Source: Oscillospiraceae bacterium
Lineage (GTDB): Bacteria; Bacillota; Clostridia; Oscillospirales; Oscillospiraceae
Assembly: GCA_020025425.1 (NCBI GenBank)
Contig: JAHHSD010000025.1
Location: 1-27,039 of the forward strand
Direction: 5' to 3'
Length of the DNA stretch: 27,039 nt
The position numbers were made by a program, and so were the translations under genes. Positions within the stretch are counted from its first letter, which is position 1. The number at the start of each line of letters is the position of its first letter. The notes below the pieces were generated by a model. That model was not told the DNA's origin. It saw nothing but the letters and a program-made list of their open reading frames with translations, and made no database searches. Of this stretch, positions 6,872 to 15,120 are shown one piece after another.

Positions 6872-7642
6872 ATGCAGAACAAAGTGGAGCTGTGCGGAGT
6901 CAACACCGCAAAGCTTAAGGTCCTGAAAAACGACGAGACGCGGGAGCTTTTGCTTCGGGTCAAGGCGGGAGATCAGGCGGCCAGAGAGGAGCTGATTGCG
7001 GGAAATCTGCGTCTGGTGCTGTCCGTGATCCAGCGCTTTGCCAATCGGGGAGAGAATGCGGATGACCTGTTCCAGGTTGGATGTATCGGCCTGATCAAGG
7101 CCATTGACAACTTCAATACGGACCTGGACGTGCGTTTCTCCACCTACGGCGTGCCCATGATCGTGGGAGAGATCCGCCGCTATCTCCGGGACAACAGTGC
7201 CATGCGTGTCTCCAGGGCCATGCGGGATACCGCCTATCGCGTCCTCCAGGCCAAGGAGGCCTTCATCGCAGAGCATCAGCGGGAACCCTCTTTGGATGAG
7301 ATCTCCAAGCTTCTGGATATTAAGCGGGAGGAGGTGGTCTTTGCCATGGAGGCCATCGTGGACCCGGTTTCCCTCTACGAGCCTCTCTACTCAGACAGCG
7401 GAGACACAGTGTGTGTGGAGGATCAGGTCCGGGACAAGCGGAACACCGATGAGAGCTGGCTGGAGCATATTGCATTGAAGGAGGCCATCGCCCGTCTCAA
7501 TGACCGGGAGAGACACATACTCGCCCTGCGTTTCTTCCAGGGCAAGACCCAGATGGAGGTTTCCAGGGAAATCGGCATTTCCCAGGCCCAGGTGTCTCGG
7601 CTGGAAAAAAACGCCCTGAAGCAGATCAAAAGCGAGCTGTAA
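6872..7642 (+). CDS. sigG: RNA polymerase sporulation sigma factor SigG
   Basis: A 256-residue sigma-70-family factor that directs late gene expression in the engulfed forespore. The N-terminus (NKVELCGVNTAKLKVLKNDE) is the SigG hallmark closely resembling B. subtilis SigG. Region 2 contains GNLRLVLSVIQRF, DDLFQVGCIGLIKAIDNF and FSTYGVPMIVGEIRRYLRDN; region 4 ends with the helix-turn-helix GKTQMEVSREIGISQAQVSR. The frame opens at 6809, but ATG 6872 gives the family N-terminus and follows GGGAGGA at 8 bases; the earlier start would place coding sequence in the promoter and hairpin. It lies 140 bases after ftsK/spoIIIE, and a terminator follows at 7705. The leader predicts forespore transcription with strong restraint of read-through expression. 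Confidence 0.96.
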   Translation: MQNKVELCGVNTAKLKVLKNDETRELLLRVKAGDQAAREELIAGNLRLVLSVIQRFANRGENADDLFQVGCIGLIKAIDNFNTDLDVRFSTYGVPMIVGEIRRYLRDNSAMRVSRAMRDTAYRVLQAKEAFIAEHQREPSLDEISKLLDIKREEVVFAMEAIVDPVSLYEPLYSDSGDTVCVEDQVRDKRNTDESWLEHIALKEAIARLNDRERHILALRFFQGKTQMEVSREIGISQAQVSRLEKNALKQIKSEL

Positions 7643-7704
7643 GGGCATGCTGCGGAGCTGTGCAGAATTCGCAGAGAAAAAGACAATTATAGATGTTTTG
7701 CTGG

Positions 7705-7730
7705 ATCCGGACCTGTGGTCCGGATTTTTT
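7705..7730 (+). terminator. Intrinsic terminator of sigG
   Basis: ATCCGGACC (7705-7713) pairs perfectly with GGTCCGGAT (7717-7725) around TGT and is followed by five T plus ATT. It lies 62 bases past the sigG stop and touches the stop codon of the convergent ZIP gene. The minus-strand read lacks a T run, so it mainly serves sigG. Confidence 0.85.
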
Positions 7731-8523
7731 ATTGCAGGGCCAGATCGAGGATCATAATGAGCAGAAAACCTGCCATCACACCCAGCGTTCCGCTGTGGGT
7801 CTGATGATTGTGGCGCAGATTGGCCTCCGGGATCAGTTCCTCCACCACCACGTAGAGCATGGCTCCAGCGGCAAAGGAGAGGAGCCATGGCATCAGCGGG
7901 GCCATCTGCCCTGCAACCAGGACGGCCAGAAGGCCGAAGATCGGCTCCACCACACCGGACGCTGCACCAATCAGAAAGGCGGGGACCCGGCCCATGCCGC
8001 TGCGGCGAAGGGGGAGTGCAATGGCTGTCCCCTCGGGAAAGTTCTGAATACCCACGCTGATGGCCAGGGCCATGGCGGCAGGGAGCTCAGAGCCGTCTCC
8101 GCTGGCCGCCAGCGCAATGGAGAGCCCCACGGCCATGCCCTCCGGGATGTTGTGGAGGGTGACGGCCAGGGCAAACAGGATGGACCGCCGGCCGGAACCG
8201 CGCAGTCCGCCGGGGGCGGCAGCCTGCCTGGTCAGAATGGGGAAGAGGGCGTCCATGCCAATCAGAAATAAAATGCCCAGCAGAGAACCGACCGCCGCCG
8301 GAAGCCAGTTGGGGATCGGGAAGGCCTCCGCCTGCTCAATGGCCGGGATCAGCAGAGACCACATGCTGGCTGCCAGCATGACCCCGGCGGCAAAGCCCAG
8401 CATCAGCCGGCGCAGAGAGACACTTTCCTGGCTTCTGACAAAAAAGACCACCGATGCCCCAAGGGCGGTCATGATGAATGTAAATCCGGTGCCTAAAGCG
8501 GCCCACAAGAGAGCGTGTATCAA
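7729..8523 (-). CDS. ZIP family metal transporter (ZupT-like)
   Basis: An approximately 264-residue polytopic membrane protein that would bring zinc or another divalent metal into the cytoplasm. Metal-site motifs in the two central helices are HNIPEGMAVG (His124, Glu128) and QNFPEGTAIA (Gln160, Asn161, Glu164); EELIPE near the C-terminus is also typical. Length and motifs fit the bacterial ZupT/GufA branch. The frame opens at GTG 8553, but that codon sits in a hairpin loop without a ribosome site; TTG 8523, 8 bases after AAAGGA, is the better start and begins just before the first helix. It is transcribed convergently with sigG and alone. Specificity cannot be told from sequence. Confidence 0.88.
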   Translation of the reverse strand: MIHALLWAALGTGFTFIMTALGASVVFFVRSQESVSLRRLMLGFAAGVMLAASMWSLLIPAIEQAEAFPIPNWLPAAVGSLLGILFLIGMDALFPILTRQAAAPGGLRGSGRRSILFALAVTLHNIPEGMAVGLSIALAASGDGSELPAAMALAISVGIQNFPEGTAIALPLRRSGMGRVPAFLIGAASGVVEPIFGLLAVLVAGQMAPLMPWLLSFAAGAMLYVVVEELIPEANLRHNHQTHSGTLGVMAGFLLIMILDLALQ

Positions 8524-8539
8524 GATCAAAGTCCTTTCC

Positions 8540-8562
8540 CGGCGGAGCTGCACACTCCGCCG
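8540..8562 (-). promoter_or_regulatory. Hairpin next to the ZIP gene ribosome site
   Basis: CGGCGGAG (8540-8547) pairs with CTCCGCCG (8555-8562) around 7 bases. On the minus strand it ends 2 bases before the AAAGGA (8537-8532) used by the TTG start. This proximity could affect translation or protect the mRNA end; no known metalloregulatory motif was recognised. Confidence 0.45.
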
Positions 8563-8603
8563 ATATGGTTTGGAGAAACTCCGTCACGGAAGGTTCCTCT
8601 TAT

Positions 8604-8631
8604 CCACTGTATGAGGGAAGAAAAACAGTGG
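8604..8631. repeat. Short inverted repeat, REP-like flank
   Basis: CCACTGT (8604-8610) is complementary to ACAGTGG (8625-8631), followed by TTCCTGGGGACGGAAGCAGG. The phrase resembles dispersed extragenic repeats I have seen in other genomes, but a copy count is impossible here. The rest of 8563-8761 is AT-rich and presumably holds the pyrH promoter; candidates such as TATATT (8707-8712) lack a good -35. Confidence 0.3.
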
Positions 8632-8761
8632 TTCCTGGGGACGGAAGCAGGGGAATTGTGAAGGATTAAAAAACTTTTGATTTCCCTCTATGCAAAATGG
8701 AAGAATTATATTAGAATAGAGGACAAGTAAATCGGAATAAAAAAGTAAGGAGCGTTTTCCC

Positions 8762-9478
8762 ATGGAACAACCTAAGTATAAGAGAGTCCTTTTGAAGATC
8801 AGCGGCGAGGCTCTGGCGGGCGAAGCATCCCGCGGCCTTGATTTTGAAGTGATCGAAAAGGTGTGCGATGTGGTGAAGCAGTGCGTTGATCTGGGTGTCC
8901 AGGTGGGCGTAGTGGTTGGCGGCGGCAACTTCTGGCGCGGTCTGAAGGACGGCGGCGACCAGATGGAGCGGGTCCGTGCCGATCACATGGGCATGCTGGC
9001 CACCGCGATCAATGCTCTGGCTGTGGCCGACGTTCTGGAGCAGAAGGGAGCGGAGGTCCGTGTGCAGACCGCCATCGAAATGCGCGCCTTTGCCGAGCCC
9101 TATATCCGCTCCAAGGCCATCCGTCACCTGGAAAAGGGCCGTGTGGTCATTTTCGGCTGTGGCACCGGCAACCCCTTCTTCTCCACGGATACTGCCGCTG
9201 TGCTCCGCGCCGCTGAGATCGACGCGGATGTGATCCTGCTGGCGAAGAACATCGACGGCGTCTACTCCGCCGATCCCAAGAAGGACCCCAACGCTGTGAA
9301 GTACGATACCATCTCCTATGACGACGTGCTGGCCCAGCACCTGCAGGTCATGGATTCCACGGCTACCTCCCTCTCTATGGACAACAAGATCCCGGTCCTG
9401 CTCTTTGCGCTGAAGGACCCGAAGAATATCCTGCGCGCTGTGATGGGCGAGAAGATCGGCACGGTTGTCGAGGGATAA
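8762..9478 (+). CDS. pyrH: UMP kinase
   Basis: A 238-residue cytoplasmic enzyme that phosphorylates UMP to UDP with ATP, feeding pyrimidine nucleotide synthesis. Amino acid kinase-fold motifs are KISGEALAG at the N-terminus, VVVGGGNFWRG, RADHMGMLATAINALA, and GTGNPFFSTDTAAVLRA for the nucleotide, then AKNIDGVYSADP. The length is normal for the bacterial hexameric enzyme. ATG 8762 follows AGTAAGGAG. It is the first gene of the cluster running to polC and lies 24 bases before frr. In many Firmicutes rpsB and tsf precede pyrH; here they do not. Confidence 0.97.
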   Translation: MEQPKYKRVLLKISGEALAGEASRGLDFEVIEKVCDVVKQCVDLGVQVGVVVGGGNFWRGLKDGGDQMERVRADHMGMLATAINALAVADVLEQKGAEVRVQTAIEMRAFAEPYIRSKAIRHLEKGRVVIFGCGTGNPFFSTDTAAVLRAAEIDADVILLAKNIDGVYSADPKKDPNAVKYDTISYDDVLAQHLQVMDSTATSLSMDNKIPVLLFALKDPKNILRAVMGEKIGTVVEG

Positions 9479-9502
9479 CATAACAGAAAGGATGAATGTA
9501 AG

Positions 9503-10057
9503 ATGAGCCCTGAGTTGAAAGAATATGACGAGAAGATGCACAAGACGGTCGAGGTCGTGAAGGCCAACTTTGCCTCTGTCCGCGCCGGACGAGCCAACGC
9601 CAGCGTACTGGACCGGATCAACGTGGAGTACTACGGCACTCCCACGCCCCTGAACCAGGTGGCCGCCATCTCCTCTCCCGACCCCCGTACTCTGACCATT
9701 CAGCCTTGGGACGGCTCTCTGCTGAAAGCCATCGAGAAGGCTATCCAGACCTCCGATCTGGGCATCAACCCCCAGAACGACGGCAAGCTGATCCGTCTGT
9801 CCTTCCCTCAGTTGACTGAGGAGCGCCGCCGCGACCTGACCAAGCAGGTCAAGAAGTATGGCGAGGAGGGCAAGGTCGCCATGCGCAATATCCGCCGTGA
9901 CGCCATGGAAGATTTCAAGAAGATGACCAAGCGCTCTGAGCTCACCGAGGACGATCAGAAGCAGCTGGAGAAGGAGCTCCAGGATATGACTGACAAGCAC
10001 TGCAAAGAGGTGGACGACCTCACTGTCAAGAAGGAGCAGGAGCTGATGGCGGTCTAA
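9503..10057 (+). CDS. frr: Ribosome recycling factor
   Basis: A 184-residue tRNA-shaped cytoplasmic protein that splits post-termination ribosomes together with EF-G. Recognised by the family length, the helical-bundle ends, and the conserved segments VRAGRANASVLDRINVEYYG, TPLNQVAAIS, LTIQPWD and LIRLSFPQLTEERRRDLTKQ. ATG 9503 is preceded by AAAGGATG. It follows pyrH closely, the usual bacterial pairing, so co-transcription is likely. An inverted repeat sits in the 88-base gap before uppS. Confidence 0.97.
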   Translation: MSPELKEYDEKMHKTVEVVKANFASVRAGRANASVLDRINVEYYGTPTPLNQVAAISSPDPRTLTIQPWDGSLLKAIEKAIQTSDLGINPQNDGKLIRLSFPQLTEERRRDLTKQVKKYGEEGKVAMRNIRRDAMEDFKKMTKRSELTEDDQKQLEKELQDMTDKHCKEVDDLTVKKEQELMAV

Positions 10058-10072
10058 CCGTACAACTACCAC

Positions 10073-10123
10073 AATGCAGAATGCGGGATGGCGGGGAAGT
10101 CTGCTGTCCGCGCATTCTGCATT
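10073..10123 (+). repeat. 13-bp inverted repeat between frr and uppS
   Basis: AATGCAGAATGCG (10073-10085) pairs perfectly with CGCATTCTGCATT (10111-10123) around a 25-base loop. No proper T run follows (CTTTGTG), so it is at best a weak terminator; it may be an mRNA processing or stabilising element between operon parts. Confidence 0.6.
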
Positions 10124-10145
10124 CTTTGTGCAAAGGAAGTTTTGT

Positions 10146-10892
10146 ATGCCGATATTTAGGACGAATGCGGGAAAAGAACCGCAGGTGGACATGGCGAACC
10201 TGCCCCGGCACATCGCCATCATCATGGACGGAAACGGCCGCTGGGCCAAAAAGCGGGGACTGCCCCGCACAGCGGGACACGCCGCAGGCGCAGAGACCTT
10301 CCGCACCATTGCCACCTACTGCAAGGAGATTGGGCTGGACTATCTGACGGTCTATGCCTTCTCTACGGAGAACTGGAAACGCCCCGCCGAGGAAGTGGGG
10401 GCCATTATGGGACTTTTGAAGAAGTACCTGTTGGAGGCCATTGGCAAAATGGAGCGGGACAAGGTCAAAATGGAATTTTTCGGAGACCTGTCCCCACTGA
10501 CGCCGGAGCTGCGGGAATTGTGTGAGCGTACCCGGGAGATCTCCAAGGGCTATGACGGCTGTCAGGTGAATATCTGCCTGAACTACGGCGGCCGGGACGA
10601 GCTGATCCGCGCAGCCCGGGCCTTTGCCCAGGACTGTGTGGATGGGAAGTGCAACCCCCAGTCCCTGGAGCCGGACCGGTTCGGAGATTATCTCTTCTCC
10701 GCCGGGATTCCGGACCCCGACCTGGTCATTCGGCCCAGCGGAGAGCTGAGACTGTCCAATTTCCTGCTGTGGCAGTCCGCCTATGCAGAATTTTATTTCA
10801 CAGATGTGCTGTGGCCTGACTTCAGCAAGCAGGAGCTGCACCGGGCGATCGCGGCCTATCAGAGCCGTTCCCGCCGATTTGGAGGTGTGTGA
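10146..10892 (+). CDS. uppS: Isoprenyl transferase (undecaprenyl diphosphate synthase)
   Basis: A 248-residue cis-prenyltransferase that adds isopentenyl units to farnesyl diphosphate to make the C55 lipid carrier for peptidoglycan and wall polymers. The catalytic segment HIAIIMDGNGRWAKKRGLPR carries the essential Asp (residue 28), followed by GHAAGAE and YAFSTENWKRP. The C-terminal RPSGELRLSNFLLWQSAYAE and FTDVLWPDF are family signatures. The frame opens at 10074, but ATG 10146 follows AAAGGAAG at proper spacing and avoids the inverted repeat. It lies 2 bases before cdsA, so the two are almost certainly translated from one mRNA. Confidence 0.96.
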   Translation: MPIFRTNAGKEPQVDMANLPRHIAIIMDGNGRWAKKRGLPRTAGHAAGAETFRTIATYCKEIGLDYLTVYAFSTENWKRPAEEVGAIMGLLKKYLLEAIGKMERDKVKMEFFGDLSPLTPELRELCERTREISKGYDGCQVNICLNYGGRDELIRAARAFAQDCVDGKCNPQSLEPDRFGDYLFSAGIPDPDLVIRPSGELRLSNFLLWQSAYAEFYFTDVLWPDFSKQELHRAIAAYQSRSRRFGGV

Positions 10893-10894
10893 CC

Positions 10895-11734
10895 ATGCTG
10901 AAACGGATTCTGGTTGCCCTCATTTTCACCCCCGTTGTCTTTGTGATCCTGTTTTTCCTGCCCCCGATCTGGCTGACCGGTCTGGTCATGTTCATCTGCG
11001 GGCTGGGCTCCTTTGAGCTGCTCCGGGCGGTGAAGGTCCCGCACCACAATGGGATGTTCGTACTTACCGCTCTGTCCGCTGTCCTGATCCCCCTGAGCTG
11101 CTATGCCAGCGGAATGGGACTGACGGAGCACACCCCCGTGGTATGGCTGGTGCTGTGCACCGTGGTTCTGACCTGCGGCCTGTTCTTTTTCTCCATCCGC
11201 CGCTACGACAGCGAGAGCCCCATTGCCCTGGAACACATTATGGTCTGCTTCTTCGGCGGTGTGGTCATCCCCATGCTGCTGTCCTCGCTGATCCGGCTGA
11301 AGCTGATGCCCAACGGCCAATACCTGGTTCTGCTGCCCGTCATCAGCGCTTTTCTGACGGACACCGGGGCCTATTTTGCCGGTGTGTTCTTCGGAAAGCA
11401 CAAGGGCATTCTCAAGGTCAGCCCCAACAAGTCTCTGGAGGGCTTCATCGGCGGCATTCTGTCCGGTGGACTGTTCATGCTGCTCTACGCCGTGATCCTG
11501 CGGCAGTTTGCCGATGTGAACGCCTCCATGGTCCTGATGGCCATCTACGGCCTGATCGGCAGCGCGGTCACAGAGCTGGGCGATCTGTCCTTCTCCCTGA
11601 TCAAGCGCCTCTACGGGGTGAAGGATTATGGAAATCTGCTGCCCGGCCACGGCGGAATGCTGGACCGCTTCGACAGTATGACCTTTGCGGCACCCACCCT
11701 CTGGCTGCTGGTGGTGCTGCTGCCCGCGTTCTGA
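10895..11734 (+). CDS. cdsA: Phosphatidate cytidylyltransferase
   Basis: A 279-residue polytopic membrane enzyme that makes CDP-diacylglycerol from phosphatidate and CTP, the entry point for phospholipid synthesis. Many hydrophobic helices are visible, and the C-terminus carries the CdsA signature SLIKRLYGVKDYGNLLPGHG followed by GMLDRFDS. DTGAYFAG and PNKSLEGFIGG are further conserved segments. GTG 10889 is in frame, but ATG 10895 has GGAGG 9 bases upstream and is preferred. It is coupled to uppS and lies 43 bases before dxr. Confidence 0.95.
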   Translation: MLKRILVALIFTPVVFVILFFLPPIWLTGLVMFICGLGSFELLRAVKVPHHNGMFVLTALSAVLIPLSCYASGMGLTEHTPVVWLVLCTVVLTCGLFFFSIRRYDSESPIALEHIMVCFFGGVVIPMLLSSLIRLKLMPNGQYLVLLPVISAFLTDTGAYFAGVFFGKHKGILKVSPNKSLEGFIGGILSGGLFMLLYAVILRQFADVNASMVLMAIYGLIGSAVTELGDLSFSLIKRLYGVKDYGNLLPGHGGMLDRFDSMTFAAPTLWLLVVLLPAF

Positions 11735-11777
11735 GAAACGTCCAACTGTACATTTGATACGACAAAGGAGTACTGAT

Positions 11778-12920
11778 ATGAGCAGTCGTATTTCAATTTT
11801 AGGATCGACCGGGTCCATTGGGCGGCAGTCACTTGACGTGATCGCCGCCTGTGGCATGCAGGTGGCCGCCCTGACGGCCAATTCCAGCGTGGAGCTGGTG
11901 GAGCGGCAGGCCAGACAGTTCAACCCAGAGCTGGTGGCCATGATGGATGAACAGGCGGCCGCCGACCTTCGGGTCCGGCTGGCTGACACCCAGATCCGAG
12001 TGGCAGGGGGGATGGAGGGCCTGATCGAGGCGGCCACCCTCCCCAGCGCCGATACTGTGATCACCGCTGTGGTCGGCATGGTGGGCCTGAAGCCCACTCT
12101 GGCCGCCATCCGGGAAGGCAAACGGATTGCCCTGGCCAACAAGGAGACCCTGGTCTGTGCCGGTGAGCTGGTTATGGCTGCCGCCCAGGAGTATGGGGCG
12201 GAGATCGTCCCCGTAGACTCGGAGCACTCGGCTCTGTTCCAGAGCATGCAGGGCTGCCGGGACAGGGGAGAGGTGAAGCGCCTGATCCTCACGGCCTCCG
12301 GCGGTCCCTTCTTCGGCTGGAAGCGGGAGGACCTGGAGGGCGTGACCCTGGAGAAGGCCCTGAAGCACCCCAACTGGTCCATGGGCGCCAAAATTACAGT
12401 GGACTCCGCCACCCTGATGAATAAGGGCCTGGAGTTTATTGAGGCCATGCACCTGTACCACATGCCCCCGGAGAAAATTTCCATTGTTGTTCACCGGGAG
12501 AGTATAGTCCATTCCCTGGTGGAATACTGTGATAATGCGGTGATCGCCCAGCTGGGCTCCCCGGACATGCGCATCCCCATCCAGTACGCCCTGACCTGGC
12601 CCAGCCGCATTCCCGGACCCGCTGACCCTCTGGATCTGCTGACCTGCGGTCCGCTGACCTTCGCACAGCCTGATCTGGAGTCCTTCCCCTGTCTGCCCAT
12701 GGCTCTGAATGCGGCCCGGATCGGCGGTACTGCCGGAGCTATTCTCAACGGTGCAAACGAGGCGGCGGTGGGGCTGTTCCTCAAGGAAAAAATCGGCTTC
12801 ATGGATATTCCGCGCCGGGTGGCCCGGGCCATGGAGAAGGTGGCACCCATCCAGTCGCCCACCCTGGAGGATGTGCTCCAGGCCGACCGGGAGGCCCGCC
12901 GCGCGGCGCTGACCGAGTAA
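11778..12920 (+). CDS. dxr: 1-deoxy-D-xylulose 5-phosphate reductoisomerase
   Basis: A 380-residue cytoplasmic enzyme of the MEP isoprenoid pathway converting DXP to MEP with NADPH. The N-terminus ISILGSTGSIGRQSLD is the nucleotide-binding signature; ALANKETLVCAGELV and the metal/substrate segment PVDSEHSALFQ follow, then LTASGGPFFGW and NWSMGAKITVDSATLMNKGL. The length is normal. The frame extends to 11685, inside cdsA, but ATG 11778 follows AAAGGAG and gives the family start. Its product feeds, via IspG encoded downstream, the precursors used by UppS encoded upstream. Confidence 0.97.
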   Translation: MSSRISILGSTGSIGRQSLDVIAACGMQVAALTANSSVELVERQARQFNPELVAMMDEQAAADLRVRLADTQIRVAGGMEGLIEAATLPSADTVITAVVGMVGLKPTLAAIREGKRIALANKETLVCAGELVMAAAQEYGAEIVPVDSEHSALFQSMQGCRDRGEVKRLILTASGGPFFGWKREDLEGVTLEKALKHPNWSMGAKITVDSATLMNKGLEFIEAMHLYHMPPEKISIVVHRESIVHSLVEYCDNAVIAQLGSPDMRIPIQYALTWPSRIPGPADPLDLLTCGPLTFAQPDLESFPCLPMALNAARIGGTAGAILNGANEAAVGLFLKEKIGFMDIPRRVARAMEKVAPIQSPTLEDVLQADREARRAALTE

Positions 12921-12950
12921 CTCTTTCATCGTGTTTTGTCAGGAGGTTCT

Positions 12951-14015
12951 ATGATCTACATTATCGTTGCGATCCTAATGTTTGGTGTTATCATCGCCCT
13001 GCATGAGCTGGGACACTTCGCCACAGCCAAGCTGTTCGGCGTGCGAGTCAATGAATTTTCCATTGGAATGGGGCCCGCGCTGCTGAAAAGGCAGAAAGGT
13101 GAAACGCTTTACAGTGTACGTGCCCTGCCGGTTGGCGGCTACTGCGCTATGGAGGGGGAGGATGAGGAGTCCAGTGATCCCCGGGCCTTTGGCAACACAG
13201 CCTGGTGGAAGAAGATCATCATTCTGTCCGCCGGCTCTGCGATGAATCTGCTGACTGGTTTTGTGCTGGTGCTGATCCTGTTCTCCCGGAACAATGTGTT
13301 TCTGCGCCCTGCAATCCAGGAGATGAATCCCGGCTTTGGTCTGGAGAACTGCGGCCTTCAGGCCGGTGATGTGGTCCACTCTGTGGACGGACACCGGGTC
13401 TACTTCTACGGCAATCTGGGCATGCTTCTGGGCCGCGCCGGCGAGGACGTGGACTGGGTCGTAGAGCGCAATGGGGAGCTGGTGGAGCTGAATGACGTCC
13501 ATATGCCCTTGCAGGAGGTGAAGCTGGAGGACGGCCGTACCGTCTACCAGCGGGGCCTGCTCCTGAACGCAGTGGAGGTCCCGGCCACCGTACCGAACAT
13601 ATTGAAGTACAGCTGGTACGGCACCATTGATTTTATCCGGATGGTCTGGATGAGCTTGGGGGATCTGCTGAGCGGAGCGGCCGGCCTGCACGATGTAGCG
13701 GGACCCGTCGGCATCGTCAATCTGATCTCCGAAGTGGGCAGCGAGTCTCCCACTACCTCAGCAGCCGCCTATAATATCACCTATTTTGCCGCCCTGATTG
13801 CGGTCAACCTGGCCGTGATGAACATGCTGCCCCTGCCCGCTCTGGACGGAGGTCGGATTTTCTTCCTGCTGATCAACGGCATTCTGTATGGACTGTTCCG
13901 CAAAAAGATCGATCCCAAGTATGAAGCTTATGTCCACATGGCCGGTCTGGTGCTGCTGCTGGGGCTGATGCTGCTGGTCACCTTCGGCGATGTGAGACGG
14001 CTGCTGGGCCGCTGA
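12951..14015 (+). CDS. rseP: RIP metalloprotease RseP (site-2 protease)
   Basis: A 354-residue membrane-embedded zinc protease that cuts transmembrane anchors of anti-sigma factors and leftover signal peptides. The first helix carries the zinc motif HELGH (His18, Glu19, His22), followed by FGVRVNEFSIGMGP. A PDZ domain occupies about residues 105-185, and the C-terminal helix has NMLPLPALDGGR, which supplies the third zinc ligand. ATG 12951 follows AGGAGG; the in-frame TTG at 12936 has no such site. It lies between dxr and ispG, as in many Clostridia. The substrate here is unknown. Confidence 0.94.
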   Translation: MIYIIVAILMFGVIIALHELGHFATAKLFGVRVNEFSIGMGPALLKRQKGETLYSVRALPVGGYCAMEGEDEESSDPRAFGNTAWWKKIIILSAGSAMNLLTGFVLVLILFSRNNVFLRPAIQEMNPGFGLENCGLQAGDVVHSVDGHRVYFYGNLGMLLGRAGEDVDWVVERNGELVELNDVHMPLQEVKLEDGRTVYQRGLLLNAVEVPATVPNILKYSWYGTIDFIRMVWMSLGDLLSGAAGLHDVAGPVGIVNLISEVGSESPTTSAAAYNITYFAALIAVNLAVMNMLPLPALDGGRIFFLLINGILYGLFRKKIDPKYEAYVHMAGLVLLLGLMLLVTFGDVRRLLGR

Positions 14016-14044
14016 AGCCTTTTTGAAAGAGAGGTTTGGTTACC

Positions 14045-15082
14045 ATGACAAAACAGATTCATGTAGGTAAGGTACCGGTGGGCGGAGGCGCACCGGTATC
14101 CATTCAATCTATGACCAATACCCGCACAGACGATGTGGAGGCCACGCTGGCCCAGATCCGCGCCCTGGCTGCCGCCGGGTGCGACATCGTCCGGGTGGCT
14201 GTCCCCGATATGGCTGCGGCCCACGCTGTGGCCAAGATCAAGGAGAACAGTCCTCTGCCTGTGGTGGTGGATATCCACTTCGACTATAAGCTGGCTCTGG
14301 AGTCCATTGCCGCCGGCGCGGACAAGGTCCGGATCAATCCCGGAAATATCGGTGACGAGTCCCGGGTCAAGGCGGTGGCTGACGCCTGCCGCCAGCGGGG
14401 CATCCCCATCCGGATCGGCGTCAACGGCGGCTCCATGGACAAGGCTCTGCTGGCCAAATATGGCGGTGTGACCCCTGAGGGAATGGTGGAATCCGCCTTC
14501 CAGCACATCCGCCTGCTGAACAAGTATGACTTTGATGATATCTGCATCTCCCTGAAATCCTCCAACGTGCCCAGGACCATGAAAGCCTATCAGCTGATGA
14601 GTGAGGTAAGTAATTATCCTTTACATATTGGAGTGACGGAGGCGGGCACCAAGCGTATGGGAACCCTGAAATCTGCCGTGGGAATCGGCGGCCTGCTGGC
14701 CCTGGGAATCGGCGACACCATGCGGGTCTCCCTGTCCGATGACCCGGTGGAGGAGGTCTACGCCGCCCGGGATATCCTGAAGGCGGCCGGTATCCGGAGA
14801 GAGGGGGCGGAGCTGGTCTCATGTCCCACCTGCGGCCGGACCCGCATCGATCTGATCTCCCTGGCCGGTGAGGTGGAGGAGCGGCTGAAGGCGGTGGACA
14901 AGCCCATCACCGTGGCCGTCATGGGCTGTGTGGTCAACGGCCCCGGCGAGGCCTCTGCGGCTGACTGCGGCATCGCCGGCGGCGTGGGGGAGGGGCTCCT
15001 GTTCAAGAAGGGGCAGATCATCAAAAAACTCCCTCAGGATCAGCTGGTGGACGCCCTGTTCGAGCTGATCGACACGCTGTAA
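14045..15082 (+). CDS. ispG: 4-hydroxy-3-methylbut-2-enyl diphosphate synthase
   Basis: A 345-residue iron-sulfur enzyme of the MEP pathway that turns MEcPP into HMBPP using reduced ferredoxin or flavodoxin. The TIM-barrel begins with QIHVGKVPVGGGAPVSIQSM, and the [4Fe-4S] ligands are visible at Cys260 and Cys263 (CPTCGR) and Cys295 (MGCVVNGPGE), with Glu302 as the likely fourth ligand. The length fits the short bacterial form. ATG 14045 is preceded by AGAGAGG; TTG 14036 is in frame but too close to that site. It is 38 bases before polC. Confidence 0.96.
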   Translation: MTKQIHVGKVPVGGGAPVSIQSMTNTRTDDVEATLAQIRALAAAGCDIVRVAVPDMAAAHAVAKIKENSPLPVVVDIHFDYKLALESIAAGADKVRINPGNIGDESRVKAVADACRQRGIPIRIGVNGGSMDKALLAKYGGVTPEGMVESAFQHIRLLNKYDFDDICISLKSSNVPRTMKAYQLMSEVSNYPLHIGVTEAGTKRMGTLKSAVGIGGLLALGIGDTMRVSLSDDPVEEVYAARDILKAAGIRREGAELVSCPTCGRTRIDLISLAGEVEERLKAVDKPITVAVMGCVVNGPGEASAADCGIAGGVGEGLLFKKGQIIKKLPQDQLVDALFELIDTL

Positions 15083-15120
15083 TTTTCTAACCCCATCAAC
15101 TCCGAAGGAGCGTACGTAGA

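Noticed and set aside
10859..12484. 541-codon minus-strand frame opposite cdsA and dxr
   Set aside because: It spans two well-supported plus-strand genes and their gap, and its composition is typical of an antisense shadow.
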